Source of the DNA: Actinomyces sp. Marseille-P3109
Lineage (GTDB): Bacteria; Actinomycetota; Actinomycetes; Actinomycetales; Actinomycetaceae
NCBI RefSeq assembly: GCF_900323545.1
Contig: NZ_OOHN01000008.1
Span: 1,107,144 to 1,171,143, forward strand
Length of the DNA: 64,000 nucleotides
Reading direction: 5' to 3'
Positions 18,638 to 28,326 of this stretch are shown piece after piece. Position numbers and translations under genes: made by a program. The first letter of the stretch is position 1, and each line of letters begins with the position of its first letter. The notes under the pieces were generated by a model, which searched no databases, had not been told where the DNA came from, and saw only the letters and a list, made by a program, of their open reading frames with translations.

Positions 18638-19396
18638 TCACCTCTGCTGCGCCTGGTCGTACGGGGCCGGCTGCACCTCTGGGGTGGTGTCGTCGTCGGC
18701 GTCGAAGGTCTGGGGCATGGGTGCGCGGCCGGCCAGGTGGAACACCCGAACGAGCAGCTGTCCTCTCAGAGCCTGAGCCTCGCTGACGTGCGTGTTGTGG
18801 AACCTGCGCGCCAAGACCAGACGGGAGCAGGCCCGGTCCAGGCGGCTGAGCGCGGGCACGCTCAAGGGGTCCTCGGTGAGATCTCGGCGGGCGGGCTCGG
18901 AGATCACCGTGCGCAGGACCCGGCTGAGGTCTGACTCGATGAGGGCTCGGCTGCGGGTGGGGAGCACGCTGCCCTCACTGGCAACGCCGTCGGAGGGACC
19001 GTGCTCAACGTCGAGCCTCGGAGAGGTGTCCAGGCCGTCGTCGACGATGGGCCCCTCGGCATCCAGCGCCTCACGGGCGGCCTGGCTGAGCAGCAGGCTG
19101 GAGGCCGGGTCCAGGGCCCGGGTCGTGGCCAGGTCCGCTGCGGCCTCGGCCCGGTGGACGAGCTGGGCCTCCAGGGTGGCTCGCGAGCCCAGGACCTGCC
19201 GGTGCAGTCGGTCTACCCGTACCGCCCTGGCGTACAGAGCCCATCCGATGGCCACGGCCAACCCGACAAGCAGCACGACGACGCTCCACACCGGCACATC
19301 AGTCGCCGAGGTCACCGAGGAGGCCGCGGATGAATCCGCTGCGGAGACTGCGATTGCACCCGCAGAGAGGCCGGTTGCTTGTGTCATGGCTGTCAT
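18638..19396 (-). CDS. Membrane-anchored LemA-like protein
   Basis: 252 residues. One N-terminal membrane helix (VPVWSVVVLLVGLAVAIGWAL) is followed by a helical region. The pattern (RAVRVDRLHRQVLGSRATLEAQLVHR, then LVLARRFHNTHVSEAQALR) resembles LemA-type proteins, including the arginine-rich first helix and the AxxFxN motif. The middle is loop-rich and acidic. The function is unknown. AAGGA lies 6 bases before the ATG at 19396. Its position downstream of pimA and just before the PrsW-type protease suggests a membrane role. Confidence 0.6.
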   Translation of the reverse strand: MTAMTQATGLSAGAIAVSAADSSAASSVTSATDVPVWSVVVLLVGLAVAIGWALYARAVRVDRLHRQVLGSRATLEAQLVHRAEAAADLATTRALDPASSLLLSQAAREALDAEGPIVDDGLDTSPRLDVEHGPSDGVASEGSVLPTRSRALIESDLSRVLRTVISEPARRDLTEDPLSVPALSRLDRACSRLVLARRFHNTHVSEAQALRGQLLVRVFHLAGRAPMPQTFDADDDTTPEVQPAPYDQAQQR

Positions 19397-19461
19397 TGTC
19401 GGTCCTTCATCCCTCCTGGGGAGCCTTGGTGCTCGTGCTCACTGATCAGCTGGATGTCAGG

Positions 19462-20643
19462 CTAGTCGTCCAGGGCGTCACGAAGGCGGCCCAGCATCGT
19501 GCGTGAGCCGTGTGCCGGTGCCACCCGGGTGTGGGCGGTGGACAGGGCCATGTCGTAGACATCGAGGACCTCGTCGGTGACCGCCGACCAGTCGTATCGC
19601 CCGACGACCTGGGAGGCGGCCTCCTGGCGGGCCTGAGCGGCTGGGACGTCCTGCAGGGTGTTGATGATGGCCCGGGCCAGGTCACCCCCGTCCTCGTTGC
19701 GGAACAGGGCCCCGTAGCGGCCTTCGGCGAGCACGTCGGAGAAGGCCTTGAGGTCGGAGGCGATGACCCGGGTGCCCGCGGCCATGGCCTCCACCAGGAC
19801 GATACCGAAGGATTCCCCACCGGTCTGCGGGGCGACGTAGCAGGTGGCCGAGGCCAGCATGGCGGCCTTGTCCTCGTCACTGACTCCCCCCAGGAAGACC
19901 ACCGAGTCGCCGAAGCGGGCGAGCTCGTCACGGATCTCTTGCGCCTGCCCGCGGCCGGCGATGAGGAAGCGGGCGCCGGGAACAGACTCCAGCACCGTGG
20001 GAATGGCGTCCGCCAGGATCCGCAGCCCCTTGCGGGGCTCGTCGAGGCGTCCCAGGAAGGAGATGGTGGGGGCGTCATCACTCCCCAGGAAGCGGGGGTC
20101 GTCCTTGGGCGCGGAGGCGAAGGGAGCGACGTTGACCCCGTTGGGGATGACGACGGCGTCACCGCCGTGGTACTGAATGAGGGTGCGACGGGCCTCCTCC
20201 GAGACGGCGATGCGCGCGGAGAGCTTCTCCATGAGGGGAACGGTTGCCGGGCTCAACAGCTCACGGGCGAGCGAACGGTCCATGGCGGCGTGGAAGGTGC
20301 CCACGACCGGACCGGTGGCAGCCTGGAGGGTCAGCATTCCGACGCTGGGGGTGATGGGCTCGTGGATGTGCAGGATGTCGAAGTCCCCGGACTCCAGCCA
20401 GCGCCGTGCCCGCCTGGCGACGAGCGCACCGAAGTTGAGCCTGGCCACCGAGCCGTTGTAGGGGATGGCGATGGAGTCCCCAGCGCTGGTGACCCAGTCC
20501 GGCAGGTCGGTGTCCTGGGAGGCCGGTGCCAGGACCTGGACCTCGTGCCCGCGCCGGAAGAGCTCACCCGCCAGGTCCATGACGTGGACCTGGACGCCTC
20601 CGTGAGCGTCGAAGGAGTACGGGCAGACGATGCCGATCCTCAT
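19462..20643 (-). CDS. pimA: Phosphatidyl-myo-inositol mannosyltransferase (PimA-like)
   Basis: 393 residues, GT-B fold, GT4 family. It begins MRIGIVCPYSFDAHGGVQ, the PimA-type N-terminus that binds the acceptor, and the C-terminal half has the donor-binding motif TGGESFGIVLVEAMAAG. PimA adds the first mannose from GDP-mannose to phosphatidylinositol at the inner face of the membrane. Its neighbours (pgsA and an acyltransferase) fit the first three steps of PIM synthesis. The ATG overlaps the acyltransferase stop by one base (TGATG). Confidence 0.92.
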   Translation of the reverse strand: MRIGIVCPYSFDAHGGVQVHVMDLAGELFRRGHEVQVLAPASQDTDLPDWVTSAGDSIAIPYNGSVARLNFGALVARRARRWLESGDFDILHIHEPITPSVGMLTLQAATGPVVGTFHAAMDRSLARELLSPATVPLMEKLSARIAVSEEARRTLIQYHGGDAVVIPNGVNVAPFASAPKDDPRFLGSDDAPTISFLGRLDEPRKGLRILADAIPTVLESVPGARFLIAGRGQAQEIRDELARFGDSVVFLGGVSDEDKAAMLASATCYVAPQTGGESFGIVLVEAMAAGTRVIASDLKAFSDVLAEGRYGALFRNEDGGDLARAIINTLQDVPAAQARQEAASQVVGRYDWSAVTDEVLDVYDMALSTAHTRVAPAHGSRTMLGRLRDALDD

Positions 20644-21644
20644 CAGATCTCCTCGTGCTTGCGGGCGTCCTGCTGCTCGCGGGCGTGACTGCGGGCGAGG
20701 CGCTCCTGGTCCAGGTCGGCGTCGAAGACGGGCTGCAGCATGTGCCAGTCCTGGGCATGGTTGGCGATCAACGGTTCCAGCGCGGCGACCCAGGCACGGG
20801 TGTGCGCCACCACCTGTTCCCGCCCCTCGAGATCCTGCGGCGCCGGAACCCTGCGGGCGGTCAGCACGAGTCCCCATGGCGAGCCCGCCCGACGACGTCG
20901 TTCACCTGCCAAGGGCTCGTAGTGGATCGACACGGCGTACAGGGGGCAGCCCAGGCGCTGGGCGATCGCCGCGGGCCCGGCCGCCACCCGAGCGGTGGCA
21001 CCGCCCAGCCGGGCGGTGATGCCGGCCGAGGACAGGTCCCGGTCGGCCAAGAGGGCGACGACGTAGTGCCCTCGGCTCGCCGTCTGCAGAAGACGGTCGA
21101 AGACCTTCTCCCCGTGGGCCTGGCCGATGATCCGCATACCCAGGCTCTCGCGGAAGGAGACGAACTGGTTGAAGAGGTCGTCGGGCTTGAGCCGCTCCGC
21201 CACGGTCAGGACGGTGGCGAGCTCGCGGCAGGCCCAGGCACCCAGGAGGTCCCAGTTGCCCATGTGCGGCAGTGCCATGACAACGCTGCCGGTGCGCACG
21301 TCCTCGTGCAGCTGGGGGTCGAGGTCCGCGCGCACGCGCGCGAGGATTTCATCCTGCGTGACTCCGGGGAGAGCGAAGGCCTCGTAGAAGTAGCGCATGT
21401 AGGAGCGCATCCCCGCGCGTGACACCCGGTGAAGCTCACGCGGCGGCGTGCCCGGAGGAAGGATGCGGGACAGGTTGCGCTCGAGCTGTCCCACGCCGGT
21501 GGTCGTGCGCCGTAGGCGGTGGGAGACCCAGAGAACATCGGCAACGGTGTGCGCCAGGCCGTAGCCCAGGACGGCGGGCAGACGGCGTGTGACGCCCCAG
21601 GCCAGACGGTAGGCGTCGGAGACCGTGGGCAGGCGAATCCTCAT
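20643..21644 (-). CDS. PatA-like lysophospholipid acyltransferase (HtrB/LpxL superfamily)
   Basis: 333 residues. The catalytic HX4D motif is His127-Asp132 in LPHMGNWD, followed by a FRESLGMRII-type segment and ADRDLSSAGI, typical of HtrB-like acyltransferases. In mycobacteria the enzyme at this locus (PatA) acylates the mannose of PIM1. The acceptor here is inferred from pgsA upstream and pimA downstream. The ATG at 21644 overlaps the pgsA stop by 4 bases. Confidence 0.88.
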   Translation of the reverse strand: MRIRLPTVSDAYRLAWGVTRRLPAVLGYGLAHTVADVLWVSHRLRRTTTGVGQLERNLSRILPPGTPPRELHRVSRAGMRSYMRYFYEAFALPGVTQDEILARVRADLDPQLHEDVRTGSVVMALPHMGNWDLLGAWACRELATVLTVAERLKPDDLFNQFVSFRESLGMRIIGQAHGEKVFDRLLQTASRGHYVVALLADRDLSSAGITARLGGATARVAAGPAAIAQRLGCPLYAVSIHYEPLAGERRRRAGSPWGLVLTARRVPAPQDLEGREQVVAHTRAWVAALEPLIANHAQDWHMLQPVFDADLDQERLARSHAREQQDARKHEEI

Positions 21645-22273
21645 GCGGGCCCTCCCATCCGCTGGGTCTGCCGATAGACGGTCCACACGCGCTGGACCAC
21701 GGTGATGAAGGAGGCGATCGCCACGTAGACGAGTGCGATGGTGAGCACCCACGGGGGCGCTCCCAGTCCCACGATGAAGGTGGCTCCGAGCGCCACGAGG
21801 AGCCGGTCGGTGCGTTCTGCGATCCCCACCTTGGCGGTGGCGCCGATGGACTCCGCCCGGGCTCGGGCGTAGGGAACGGTGGCGCCCAGGATGATGGCGG
21901 CCAGGGCGGCAGCAACCGTGACGGTGCGAAGCGGTCCGGGCGGCATGGTCAGTGCGGCCCAGGCCGCCAGGGACCCCAGGACGGCACCGTCGGCCAGGCG
22001 GTCCATCGTGGAGTCGAGGAAGGCGCCGAAGACCGAGCTCCTGCCGGTGGCGCGGGCCAGGATGCCGTCGAAGGAGTCGGCCACCAGTACCACCAGCAGG
22101 ACGAGGGGTCCGGCCACGAAGTGTCCTCGGGGCAGCAGGGTGACCGCCGCCGTCACCGACAGGACCGTCCCGGCGACGGTGAGCATGTTGGGGGTCACCC
22201 CGAGCCGCCCGAGCGCAAGGGCGGGGCGGGTGAACAGGGCCTTGGTCAGACCGCGGCCGTGGTTGCCGAGCAT
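21641..22273 (-). CDS. pgsA: CDP-alcohol phosphatidyltransferase, likely phosphatidylinositol phosphate synthase
   Basis: 210 residues, about six membrane helices. The CDP-alcohol signature is complete: D66-x2-D69-G70-x2-A73-R74-x8-G83-x3-D87-x3-D91. In actinobacteria the enzyme at this locus joins CDP-diacylglycerol to inositol 1-phosphate, giving phosphatidylinositol phosphate, the precursor of PI and PIMs. AAGGA lies 6 bases before the ATG. A gap of about 120 bases separates it from the HIT gene, and no intact terminator is visible there. Confidence 0.9.
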   Translation of the reverse strand: MLGNHGRGLTKALFTRPALALGRLGVTPNMLTVAGTVLSVTAAVTLLPRGHFVAGPLVLLVVLVADSFDGILARATGRSSVFGAFLDSTMDRLADGAVLGSLAAWAALTMPPGPLRTVTVAAALAAIILGATVPYARARAESIGATAKVGIAERTDRLLVALGATFIVGLGAPPWVLTIALVYVAIASFITVVQRVWTVYRQTQRMGGPA

Positions 22274-22392
22274 AGGGTCCTTAGGTCTCGGGTGAAGGAG
22301 GTGGAGGAATCAGTGAGACGGGCTGAGATACGGCTGGGACAAGCAGGGGGCGCGATCAGCATGACAACGATCGTCGGAGAGGACCAGGGATA

Positions 22393-23031
22393 TCAGTCCC
22401 CAGGCTCCTGACGACGGGTCGCCCAGGCGGAGGCGAGCATGTCCCGCTGCTCGCCGAGCAGCTGGGGCACGGGCTTGGTCCGCCCGATGATGGGCATGAA
22501 GTTCGCGTCCCCCTTCCAGCGCGGCACGATGTGCTGGTGGAGGTGGGCGGCGATCCCCGCGCCGGCGACCTCGCCCTGGTTCATCCCCAGGTTGAAACCG
22601 TGGGGGTGACTCACCGAGCGTACGACGCTCATGGCCGTGGCGGTCAGCTCGCCGATCTCCACCCGCTCGGCCTCGGTGGCCTCGGTCCAGTCGGAGAAGT
22701 GCCGGTAGGGGCACACGAGCAGGTGGCCGGTGTTGTAGGGGTAGAGGTTCATGATGACGTAGCTGGTCTCGCCCCGGTGGACGATGAGCGCCTCCTCATC
22801 GCCACGGCCCGGTCCTGTGCAGAAGGGACATTGGGCGGGAGTGTCATCCGAGGGCTTGTTCTGCCCTCCGATGTAGACCATGCGGTGCGGGGTCCACAGG
22901 CGCTGGAAGGCCTGCGGGGCGCCCTCGTGGTAGAAGGGGGACTCCGCATGGAGATCGTTCCCGGCGGGCAGGCCGTCACCCACCGCGTCAGTCGGCCGAT
23001 GAATCGGTTCGTCTGTCACTTCATCAGTCAC
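22393..23031 (-). CDS. HIT-domain nucleotide hydrolase/transferase
   Basis: 212 residues. The histidine triad is HLHQHIV (His163, His165, His167), and a CPFC pair near residue 68 suggests a zinc site. Members act on Ap4A-like or nucleoside phosphoramidate substrates, and mycobacterial homologues at this locus act on diadenosine polyphosphates. The GTG at 23031 overlaps the thrS stop by 8 bases, so the two genes are translationally coupled. The substrate is not determined by the sequence. Confidence 0.9.
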   Translation of the reverse strand: MTDEVTDEPIHRPTDAVGDGLPAGNDLHAESPFYHEGAPQAFQRLWTPHRMVYIGGQNKPSDDTPAQCPFCTGPGRGDEEALIVHRGETSYVIMNLYPYNTGHLLVCPYRHFSDWTEATEAERVEIGELTATAMSVVRSVSHPHGFNLGMNQGEVAGAGIAAHLHQHIVPRWKGDANFMPIIGRTKPVPQLLGEQRDMLASAWATRRQEPGD

Positions 23032-25075
23032 TGTGCAGCTTCTCCCCCGCCGGGTCGTTGATACGGGCATCGATGACGCTGGCGATATGGTCCACGGCCT
23101 CCTTGACGGGGACGCCGTTGGTCTGCTCACCGTCGCGGAACCGGAAGGAGACGGCGCCGGCCTCGGCGTCCTCCCCGCCGGCGATGAGGGTGAAGGGGAT
23201 CTTGTCCTTGGAGGCGTTGCGGATCTTCTTGCCGAAACGGTCGTCGGAGTGGTCCACCTCGACGCGCACCCCTCGGGCGCGCAGCCGAGCGGCGACGTCG
23301 TCGACGTAGGCGTCGAAGGCCTCGGCGACGGGGACGAGGCGGACCTGCACCGGGGAGAGCCAGGCGGGGAAGGCACCGGCGTAGTGCTCGGTGAGCACCC
23401 CGATGAAGCGCTCCACGCTGCCCAGCTTGGCCGAGTGGATCATGATGGGGCGCTGGTGGGTGCCGTCGGCGGCCGTGTACTCCAGGTCAAAGCGCTCGGG
23501 CTGGTTGAAGTCGTACTGGATGGTGGACATCTGCCAGGTCCGGCCGATGGCGTCCTTGACCTGCACCGAGACCTTGGGACCGTAGAAGGCCGCGCCGCCC
23601 GGGTCGGGGACGACCTCGAGCCCGGAGGCGTCGCAGGCGTCCTGAAGGGCCTGCGTGGCGGCGGCCCAGTCGGCCTCGGAGCCGATGAACTTGTCTTTCT
23701 TGGCACCGTCCTCGTCGCGGGTGGACAGCTCGAGGTAGAAGTCGGTCAGTCCGAAGGCCTTGAGGATGGACAGGAAGAAGTCGATCTGGGCGCGGATCTC
23801 CTCTCCTGCCTGCTCGGGCGTGCAGTAGGTGTGCGAGTCGTCCTGGGTGAAGCCGCGCATACGGGTCAGTCCGTGGACGACGCCGGACTTCTCGTAGCGG
23901 TAGTCGTGGCCCATCTCGAAGAAGCGCAGCGGCAGCTCACGGTAGGAGCGGCCCCGCGAGCGGAAGATGAGGTTGTGCATCGGGCAGTTCATGGCCTTGA
24001 GGTAGTACTCCTGACCGGCCTTGGTGATATTGCCCTCGGCGTCACGCTCCTCATCGGCCAGCATCGGCGGGAACATGGTGTCGGCGTAGTAGGGCAGGTG
24101 GCCCGAGGTGTGGAACAGCCCGCCCTTGGAGATCTCGGGGGTGTGGACGAAGTCGAAGCCGTAGTCCAGGTGGCGGTCGACGACGTACTGCTCGATCTGG
24201 TGGCGCAGCATGGCGCCCTTGGGATGGAAGACCACGAGGCCGGGGCCGATCTCCTCGGGGAAGGAGTACAGGTCGAGCTCGGCGCCGAGCTTGCGGTGGT
24301 CGCGCTTGGCGGCCTCGGCCAGACGGGTCTGGTAGGCCTTGAGGTCGTCCTTGCTGGCCCAGGCGGTACCGTAGATGCGCTGGAGGGAGTCGCCGGACTG
24401 GTCGCCCTTCCAGTACGCCGATGAGGACTTGGTCAGCGCGAAGCCCTGCCCGATGAGACGGGTCGAGGGCAGGTGGGGGCCGCGGCACAGGTCGGTCCAG
24501 GCGACGCTCCCGTCGCGCCGAACGTTGTCGTACATGGTGAGCCCGCCGGCGCCGACCTCGACCGAGGCGCCCTCGGCGCCCGCACCCTTGGTGGTGATGA
24601 GCTCGAGCTTGTAGGGCTGGTCGGCCAGCTCCTCGCGCCCCTCGGCCTCGGTGATGTCGCGGCGCAGGAAGCGCTGCCCCTCCTTGACGATCCGCTTCAT
24701 GCGCTTCTCGATCTCGCGCAGCATCTCGGGGGTGACGGCGTCGATGGCGCCGAAGTCGTAGTAGAAGCCGTCGGTGATGAAGGGGCCGATGCCAAGGTTG
24801 ACGTCCGGGAACATCTCCTGGACGGCCTGCGCCATGACGTGGGTGGCGCTGTGGCGCAGGATGTTCAGGCCGTCCTCGCTGGACAGGGTGATGGGCTCGA
24901 CGACGGCGCCGTCTGGGACCTGGCGGTCCAGGTCCCAGGGCTCACCGTTGACGCGCATCGCGACGACGCCGTCGTGCTTGACGGCGTCCTGCAGGAGGAG
25001 CGTTCCCGTGGTGCCCGCCTCAATGGTACGTGGTGCGCCGTCGAGGGTGATGTCGATCGTGGGCTGGGTTGACAC
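23024..25075 (-). CDS. thrS: Threonyl-tRNA synthetase
   Basis: 683 residues. An N-terminal TGS domain is followed by the editing domain ([11 protein letters not shown] near residue 75, then a [11 protein letters not shown] segment), the class II catalytic core ([20 protein letters not shown], with the zinc-ligand Cys in MNCPMH), and a C-terminal anticodon-binding domain ([18 protein letters not shown]). The GTG at 25075 has AGGAGA upstream. I see no T-box leader in the 87 bases before it. Confidence 0.98.
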   Translation of the reverse strand: MSTQPTIDITLDGAPRTIEAGTTGTLLLQDAVKHDGVVAMRVNGEPWDLDRQVPDGAVVEPITLSSEDGLNILRHSATHVMAQAVQEMFPDVNLGIGPFITDGFYYDFGAIDAVTPEMLREIEKRMKRIVKEGQRFLRRDITEAEGREELADQPYKLELITTKGAGAEGASVEVGAGGLTMYDNVRRDGSVAWTDLCRGPHLPSTRLIGQGFALTKSSSAYWKGDQSGDSLQRIYGTAWASKDDLKAYQTRLAEAAKRDHRKLGAELDLYSFPEEIGPGLVVFHPKGAMLRHQIEQYVVDRHLDYGFDFVHTPEISKGGLFHTSGHLPYYADTMFPPMLADEERDAEGNITKAGQEYYLKAMNCPMHNLIFRSRGRSYRELPLRFFEMGHDYRYEKSGVVHGLTRMRGFTQDDSHTYCTPEQAGEEIRAQIDFFLSILKAFGLTDFYLELSTRDEDGAKKDKFIGSEADWAAATQALQDACDASGLEVVPDPGGAAFYGPKVSVQVKDAIGRTWQMSTIQYDFNQPERFDLEYTAADGTHQRPIMIHSAKLGSVERFIGVLTEHYAGAFPAWLSPVQVRLVPVAEAFDAYVDDVAARLRARGVRVEVDHSDDRFGKKIRNASKDKIPFTLIAGGEDAEAGAVSFRFRDGEQTNGVPVKEAVDHIASVIDARINDPAGEKLHSD

Positions 25076-25162
25076 GGGCTCGTCTCCTCTTGCATTGGTG
25101 TGGGGCGCTGTACTGGTGCACCCCCGCGTTCGGCCGCGAGTCTACGTCCTGACCGCGCGGAC

Positions 25163-26491
25163 TCAGTGCTCCCGTGAGCCACGCCGCGCGCGCAGTGCGT
25201 CACGCAGGCGCTTGGCGGTGGACATCCCGGAGTAGATGACCCGGGAGACCGGGACGTCCCAGGCGCCGTCGACCTCGGTGACGTGCTGGGCGTAACGCTT
25301 CTTGTACTGGCCCACTGTGTAGAGCGAGGGGACACGCGTGGAGCCGGCCCCCATGAGGTCCAGTCCGCGGTAGCCCTCCTGAGCCAGGGTGCAGGCGGCC
25401 CACCAGTCGAGGGCCTCGGCCCCGCGGAAGGTGCGCGACTCGTTGGATGAGGCGCCGTAGTAGGCCACGGAGTCCTTGCCCGAGGTGAGAATGAGGTCCC
25501 AGGCGTGGGGGACGCCGTCCTTGCGCAGAACGAACAGGCGAGCGTTCTTCTCCCCCAGCGCTGTCAGCATGGTCCAGTAGACCTCGGCGTCATGGGGCTT
25601 AAAGCCGTCGCGCTCGGCGGTCTCACGCAGGACCTCGTAGACCTTGTCGAACTCCTCGCGGCTCAGGCCGGTCTCGTCGCTGATGGTGCAGCCGGCCTCG
25701 CGGGCCACGCGCTCGGCGCGCTTGACCGCGCGGCGGCCGTCCTTGGGCATGACGGCGGCCATCTTCTCAGGCGTCTTGGGTGCCAGATCGATGACGTAGG
25801 TGCGGTCATAGGTGATGGTGGAGAGCAGCTCTCGCAGATCGGTGTCGCCGTAGCGGGCGTGCAGGCGGATGAAGCGCACGGAGCGGTCACGCTCCTTGGC
25901 CACCGAGCGCAGCAGGCGGCGCAGGTGGGCCTCCCGCTCGGGCGACTGCTCCTTGAGCCAGACCGGGCCGTGCTTGGCCCACAGGAAGGTCTGACCGCCG
26001 ATCTCGTAGCGGTACAGGGCGATGGCGGCCACGGGCTTGCCGCCGTCCTCGTAGAGGTAGCGACCCCACAGCGGACGCCCCATGGCCTCCTCGAAGCGCT
26101 CCCAGGCCTCGGTCTGCTCGACCGGGAAGGGGCTGTTGCCCACAGCCAGGCGCATCTCGCGCCCGTCGACCCGACGCAGGGTCTCGGAGCGGTCGGAGGT
26201 GGAGTGCACCGGCTCGGGGTGAGTGGGCCGGGATGCCTTGGGCTTCTCAACCTTCGCAGCCTTCTCAGCCCTTTCGGCCTTCTTTGGCTGGTCAGAGGGC
26301 TTCTGCGCAGCATCCTCCGTGCCCGAGGTCTTCCCGGCGGGCTCCGCGTCGGGTGTCGCCGGCTCGGGAGCGGCCTGGCGATCCGCCTGCGGACTGTCGG
26401 TCGTGGTCTCGGTGGAGGTCTGAGGGGTCTCGGGGTTCGGTGCGGCGGTGTCGGGCGTGGTGCTGTCAGGCATGTTCTCGTTCTCGGGCAT
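25163..26491 (-). CDS. FemAB-family peptidoglycan bridge aminoacyltransferase
   Basis: 442 residues. The first 90 are a disordered, acidic then basic, Pro/Thr/Lys-rich region. The rest is a double GNAT fold typical of Fem enzymes (PFPVEQTEAWERFEE, the FIRLHARYGD segment, KDGRRAVKRAERV, and a late GLDLMGAGS then YKKRYAQHV region). Fem proteins move an amino acid from aminoacyl-tRNA to the side chain of peptidoglycan stem residue 3. It abuts the ATP-grasp gene (TGA then ATG), and the pair is the likely cross-bridge module. The transferred residue cannot be read from sequence. Confidence 0.85.
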   Translation of the reverse strand: MPENENMPDSTTPDTAAPNPETPQTSTETTTDSPQADRQAAPEPATPDAEPAGKTSGTEDAAQKPSDQPKKAERAEKAAKVEKPKASRPTHPEPVHSTSDRSETLRRVDGREMRLAVGNSPFPVEQTEAWERFEEAMGRPLWGRYLYEDGGKPVAAIALYRYEIGGQTFLWAKHGPVWLKEQSPEREAHLRRLLRSVAKERDRSVRFIRLHARYGDTDLRELLSTITYDRTYVIDLAPKTPEKMAAVMPKDGRRAVKRAERVAREAGCTISDETGLSREEFDKVYEVLRETAERDGFKPHDAEVYWTMLTALGEKNARLFVLRKDGVPHAWDLILTSGKDSVAYYGASSNESRTFRGAEALDWWAACTLAQEGYRGLDLMGAGSTRVPSLYTVGQYKKRYAQHVTEVDGAWDVPVSRVIYSGMSTAKRLRDALRARRGSREH

Positions 26492-27739
26492 TCAGCGGGA
26501 CCTGTCGACTCGTTGCGGATAGTTGCGGGCGAACTTGCGGTAGTGGTTGAGGCGCTGGAGCTCGATCGTCACGCGCCGGCGGAGTGAGCGCTCGGCCGGG
26601 TCGCGCAGGGGGTCGATCCCCTGCCCCAGGCTCTTGGCCTTGCGGCGCAGCGCCTCGTCGGACACGTAGCGTGCGATGACGCCGTCGGGAACCAGGGAGT
26701 AGAGGACCTGCCGGGTGACCTCGACGGGCTCGTCGCGCCGGTTCAGGACCAGGTCCTCGAGCATGACGGCCATGGGGTTGGCGCCGGCAGCGGTCAGGTA
26801 GAAGGAGTTGCGGCCGATGCGGGGGTTGACCTCGAAGAAGAGCTCTCGTCCGTCACGCGGGTCCACCTTGATGTCGAGGTTGGCGAATCCGCGGTAGCCG
26901 GCGTGGCGCAGCAGGCGGCCCGTCGCGTCCCACAGGTCGGGGAAGGCCTCGGTGATCATGGCGACCGGGTTGCCGATCATGGTGGGGGCGTGGTCCTGCA
27001 GAAGGACGCGCGCCGAGCCGATGAGGCGCAGCTCGCCGGTGGAGTCCATGTAGGCGGTCACCGAGCGCATGGCGGTGTCGTCGCCCGGGATGCACTCCTG
27101 GACCAGGAAGGTGGAGCGGTAGCCGGCCTGCTTGAGGCTCTGCCACATGCCGGCCAGCTCGGCCGCGTCGTCGATGAACCAGATCTTGCGCTTGCCGGGG
27201 AAGGAGATGCGGTCGTAGTCGGCGCCGATGGCGGCCTTGGCCACGAGCGGGAACTCCAGGCCCAGCTCGGCGGCGGAGGTCGGGGGCTCGCGGTCGGGAT
27301 CGGCCAGGTCGACGACGACCTCACGGGGCGTGAGCACTCCCACCTCGGCGCACAGCCGGGAGAAGGATGCCTTGTCACTGACGGCGTTGAGCACGTCGAT
27401 GTCCGGGAAGGGCAGCACGTAGGTCGGCTCGAGCTCGCCCCGGTGGGCGGAGATCATGGCGGCCGCGGCGTCGGTGTTGGCCATGAGCACGGCGCTGCGA
27501 GGTCCTCTGCCCTTGGCCAGGCCCTGCAGCAGCGCGATCGTCCGCTCCGGCGGCGCTCCGGCCTCCTGGTGGACGACGGAGATGTAGGCGGACCTGGAGA
27601 TCGCCACGATGGGGTCCGAGGCCACGATCGTCACCGGAGTGCCGGTGACCTCGTGAAGCTGCCGCGCCAGGGCGTAGGCGCCGATGTCTCCTCCAAGGAC
27701 CACGGGCAGCAGGTGCCTGAAGCGTTCCGTCATGTCCAT
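26492..27739 (-). CDS. ATP-grasp carboxylate-amine ligase, D-Asp/D-Glu ligase-like
   Basis: 415 residues. A preATP-grasp Rossmann segment (LPVVLGGDIGAYALARQLHE) is followed by an ATP-grasp domain with FPLVAKAAIG, FLVQECIPGDD and the metal-binding FFEVNPRIGRNS. The fold and these motifs resemble the D-aspartate ligase group that attaches a D-amino acid to the stem-peptide lysine. Together with the adjoining FemAB-type gene this fits a mixed L/D bridge such as the ornithine/lysine plus D-Glu types reported in Actinomyces cell walls; that link is inference. The start at 27739 is uncertain, with a second ATG at 27733 and a weak ribosome site. Confidence 0.75.
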   Translation of the reverse strand: MDMTERFRHLLPVVLGGDIGAYALARQLHEVTGTPVTIVASDPIVAISRSAYISVVHQEAGAPPERTIALLQGLAKGRGPRSAVLMANTDAAAAMISAHRGELEPTYVLPFPDIDVLNAVSDKASFSRLCAEVGVLTPREVVVDLADPDREPPTSAAELGLEFPLVAKAAIGADYDRISFPGKRKIWFIDDAAELAGMWQSLKQAGYRSTFLVQECIPGDDTAMRSVTAYMDSTGELRLIGSARVLLQDHAPTMIGNPVAMITEAFPDLWDATGRLLRHAGYRGFANLDIKVDPRDGRELFFEVNPRIGRNSFYLTAAGANPMAVMLEDLVLNRRDEPVEVTRQVLYSLVPDGVIARYVSDEALRRKAKSLGQGIDPLRDPAERSLRRRVTIELQRLNHYRKFARNYPQRVDRSR

Positions 27740-28016
27740 CCGTTTCTTGCCGCAGGGACCAACTCCTCCCCAGATGGTAGAGCACGCCGGGACAGCCCGT
27801 TCCCGGCCTTCATGAGGACGTCGCGATCCGGACACGCAGCCGATCCCGACCGTTGCGGGGCGACATCGAGAATCCGGCCGGATTCCAGGCGGACGCCACC
27901 CCGACCGAGCGGCCGGATCGCGGCGTTCCGGTGACACATACCACCCGGCACGCGCACGCCGAGAGCCCCACGACACGCCGCCTGAAGCACCACGCTCACG
28001 CCGATGACCGGAGCGC

Positions 28017-28047
28017 GAAAAGGCCCGGAGCGGCGTGCTCCGGGCCT
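28017..28047 (-). terminator. Rho-independent terminator of the tRNA-Gly/tRNA-Val transcript
   Basis: On the minus strand a 10-bp GC-rich stem (28021-28030 with 28038-28047) with a 7-base loop is followed by TTTT, 15 bases after the tRNA-Val 3' end. The 277 bases between here and the ATP-grasp start at 27739 show no gene. Confidence 0.9.
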
Positions 28048-28062
28048 ATATGACATCAGGTC

Positions 28063-28137
28063 TGGTGGGCGATACTGGGATCGAACCAGTGACCTCTTCC
28101 GTGTCAGGGAAGCGCGCTCCCGCTGCGCCAATCGCCC
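28063..28137 (-). tRNA. tRNA-Val (GAC)
   Basis: A cloverleaf folds on the minus strand: acceptor GGGCGAT/ATCGCCC, D arm GCGC/GCGC, anticodon arm CTTCC/GGAAG with loop CTGACAC (anticodon GAC), and T arm ACTGG/CCAGT. The discriminator is A and CCA is encoded. It is 72 nt plus CCA. Confidence 0.95.
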
Positions 28138-28138
28138 G

Positions 28139-28211
28139 AGCGGATGACGGGACTCGAACCCGCGACCCTCACCTTGGCAAGGTGATGCTCTACCAACTGA
28201 GCCACATCCGC
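28139..28211 (-). tRNA. tRNA-Gly (GCC)
   Basis: Acceptor GCGGATG/CATCCGC, anticodon stem TCACC/GGTGA with loop TTGCCAA (anticodon GCC), and discriminator T are all present. No CCA is encoded; only one base separates it from the 5' end of tRNA-Val. It is first in the transcript. Confidence 0.95.
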
Positions 28212-28326
28212 GTGACACCCTTGTGGGGTGCGGGAAGAAAGTTAGCAGAGGTCGTCGCCGGAGGCAAAACCATCCCGGCACCGATCCTCCATGAGGTGTC
28301 TCACGCCCCAGGAGGCGCCTGTGATC

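Noticed and set aside
20644..20877. Longer pimA start at 20877
   Set aside because: The extra residues overlap the acyltransferase gene in another frame and are not conserved. The ATG at 20643 begins the typical PimA N-terminus.
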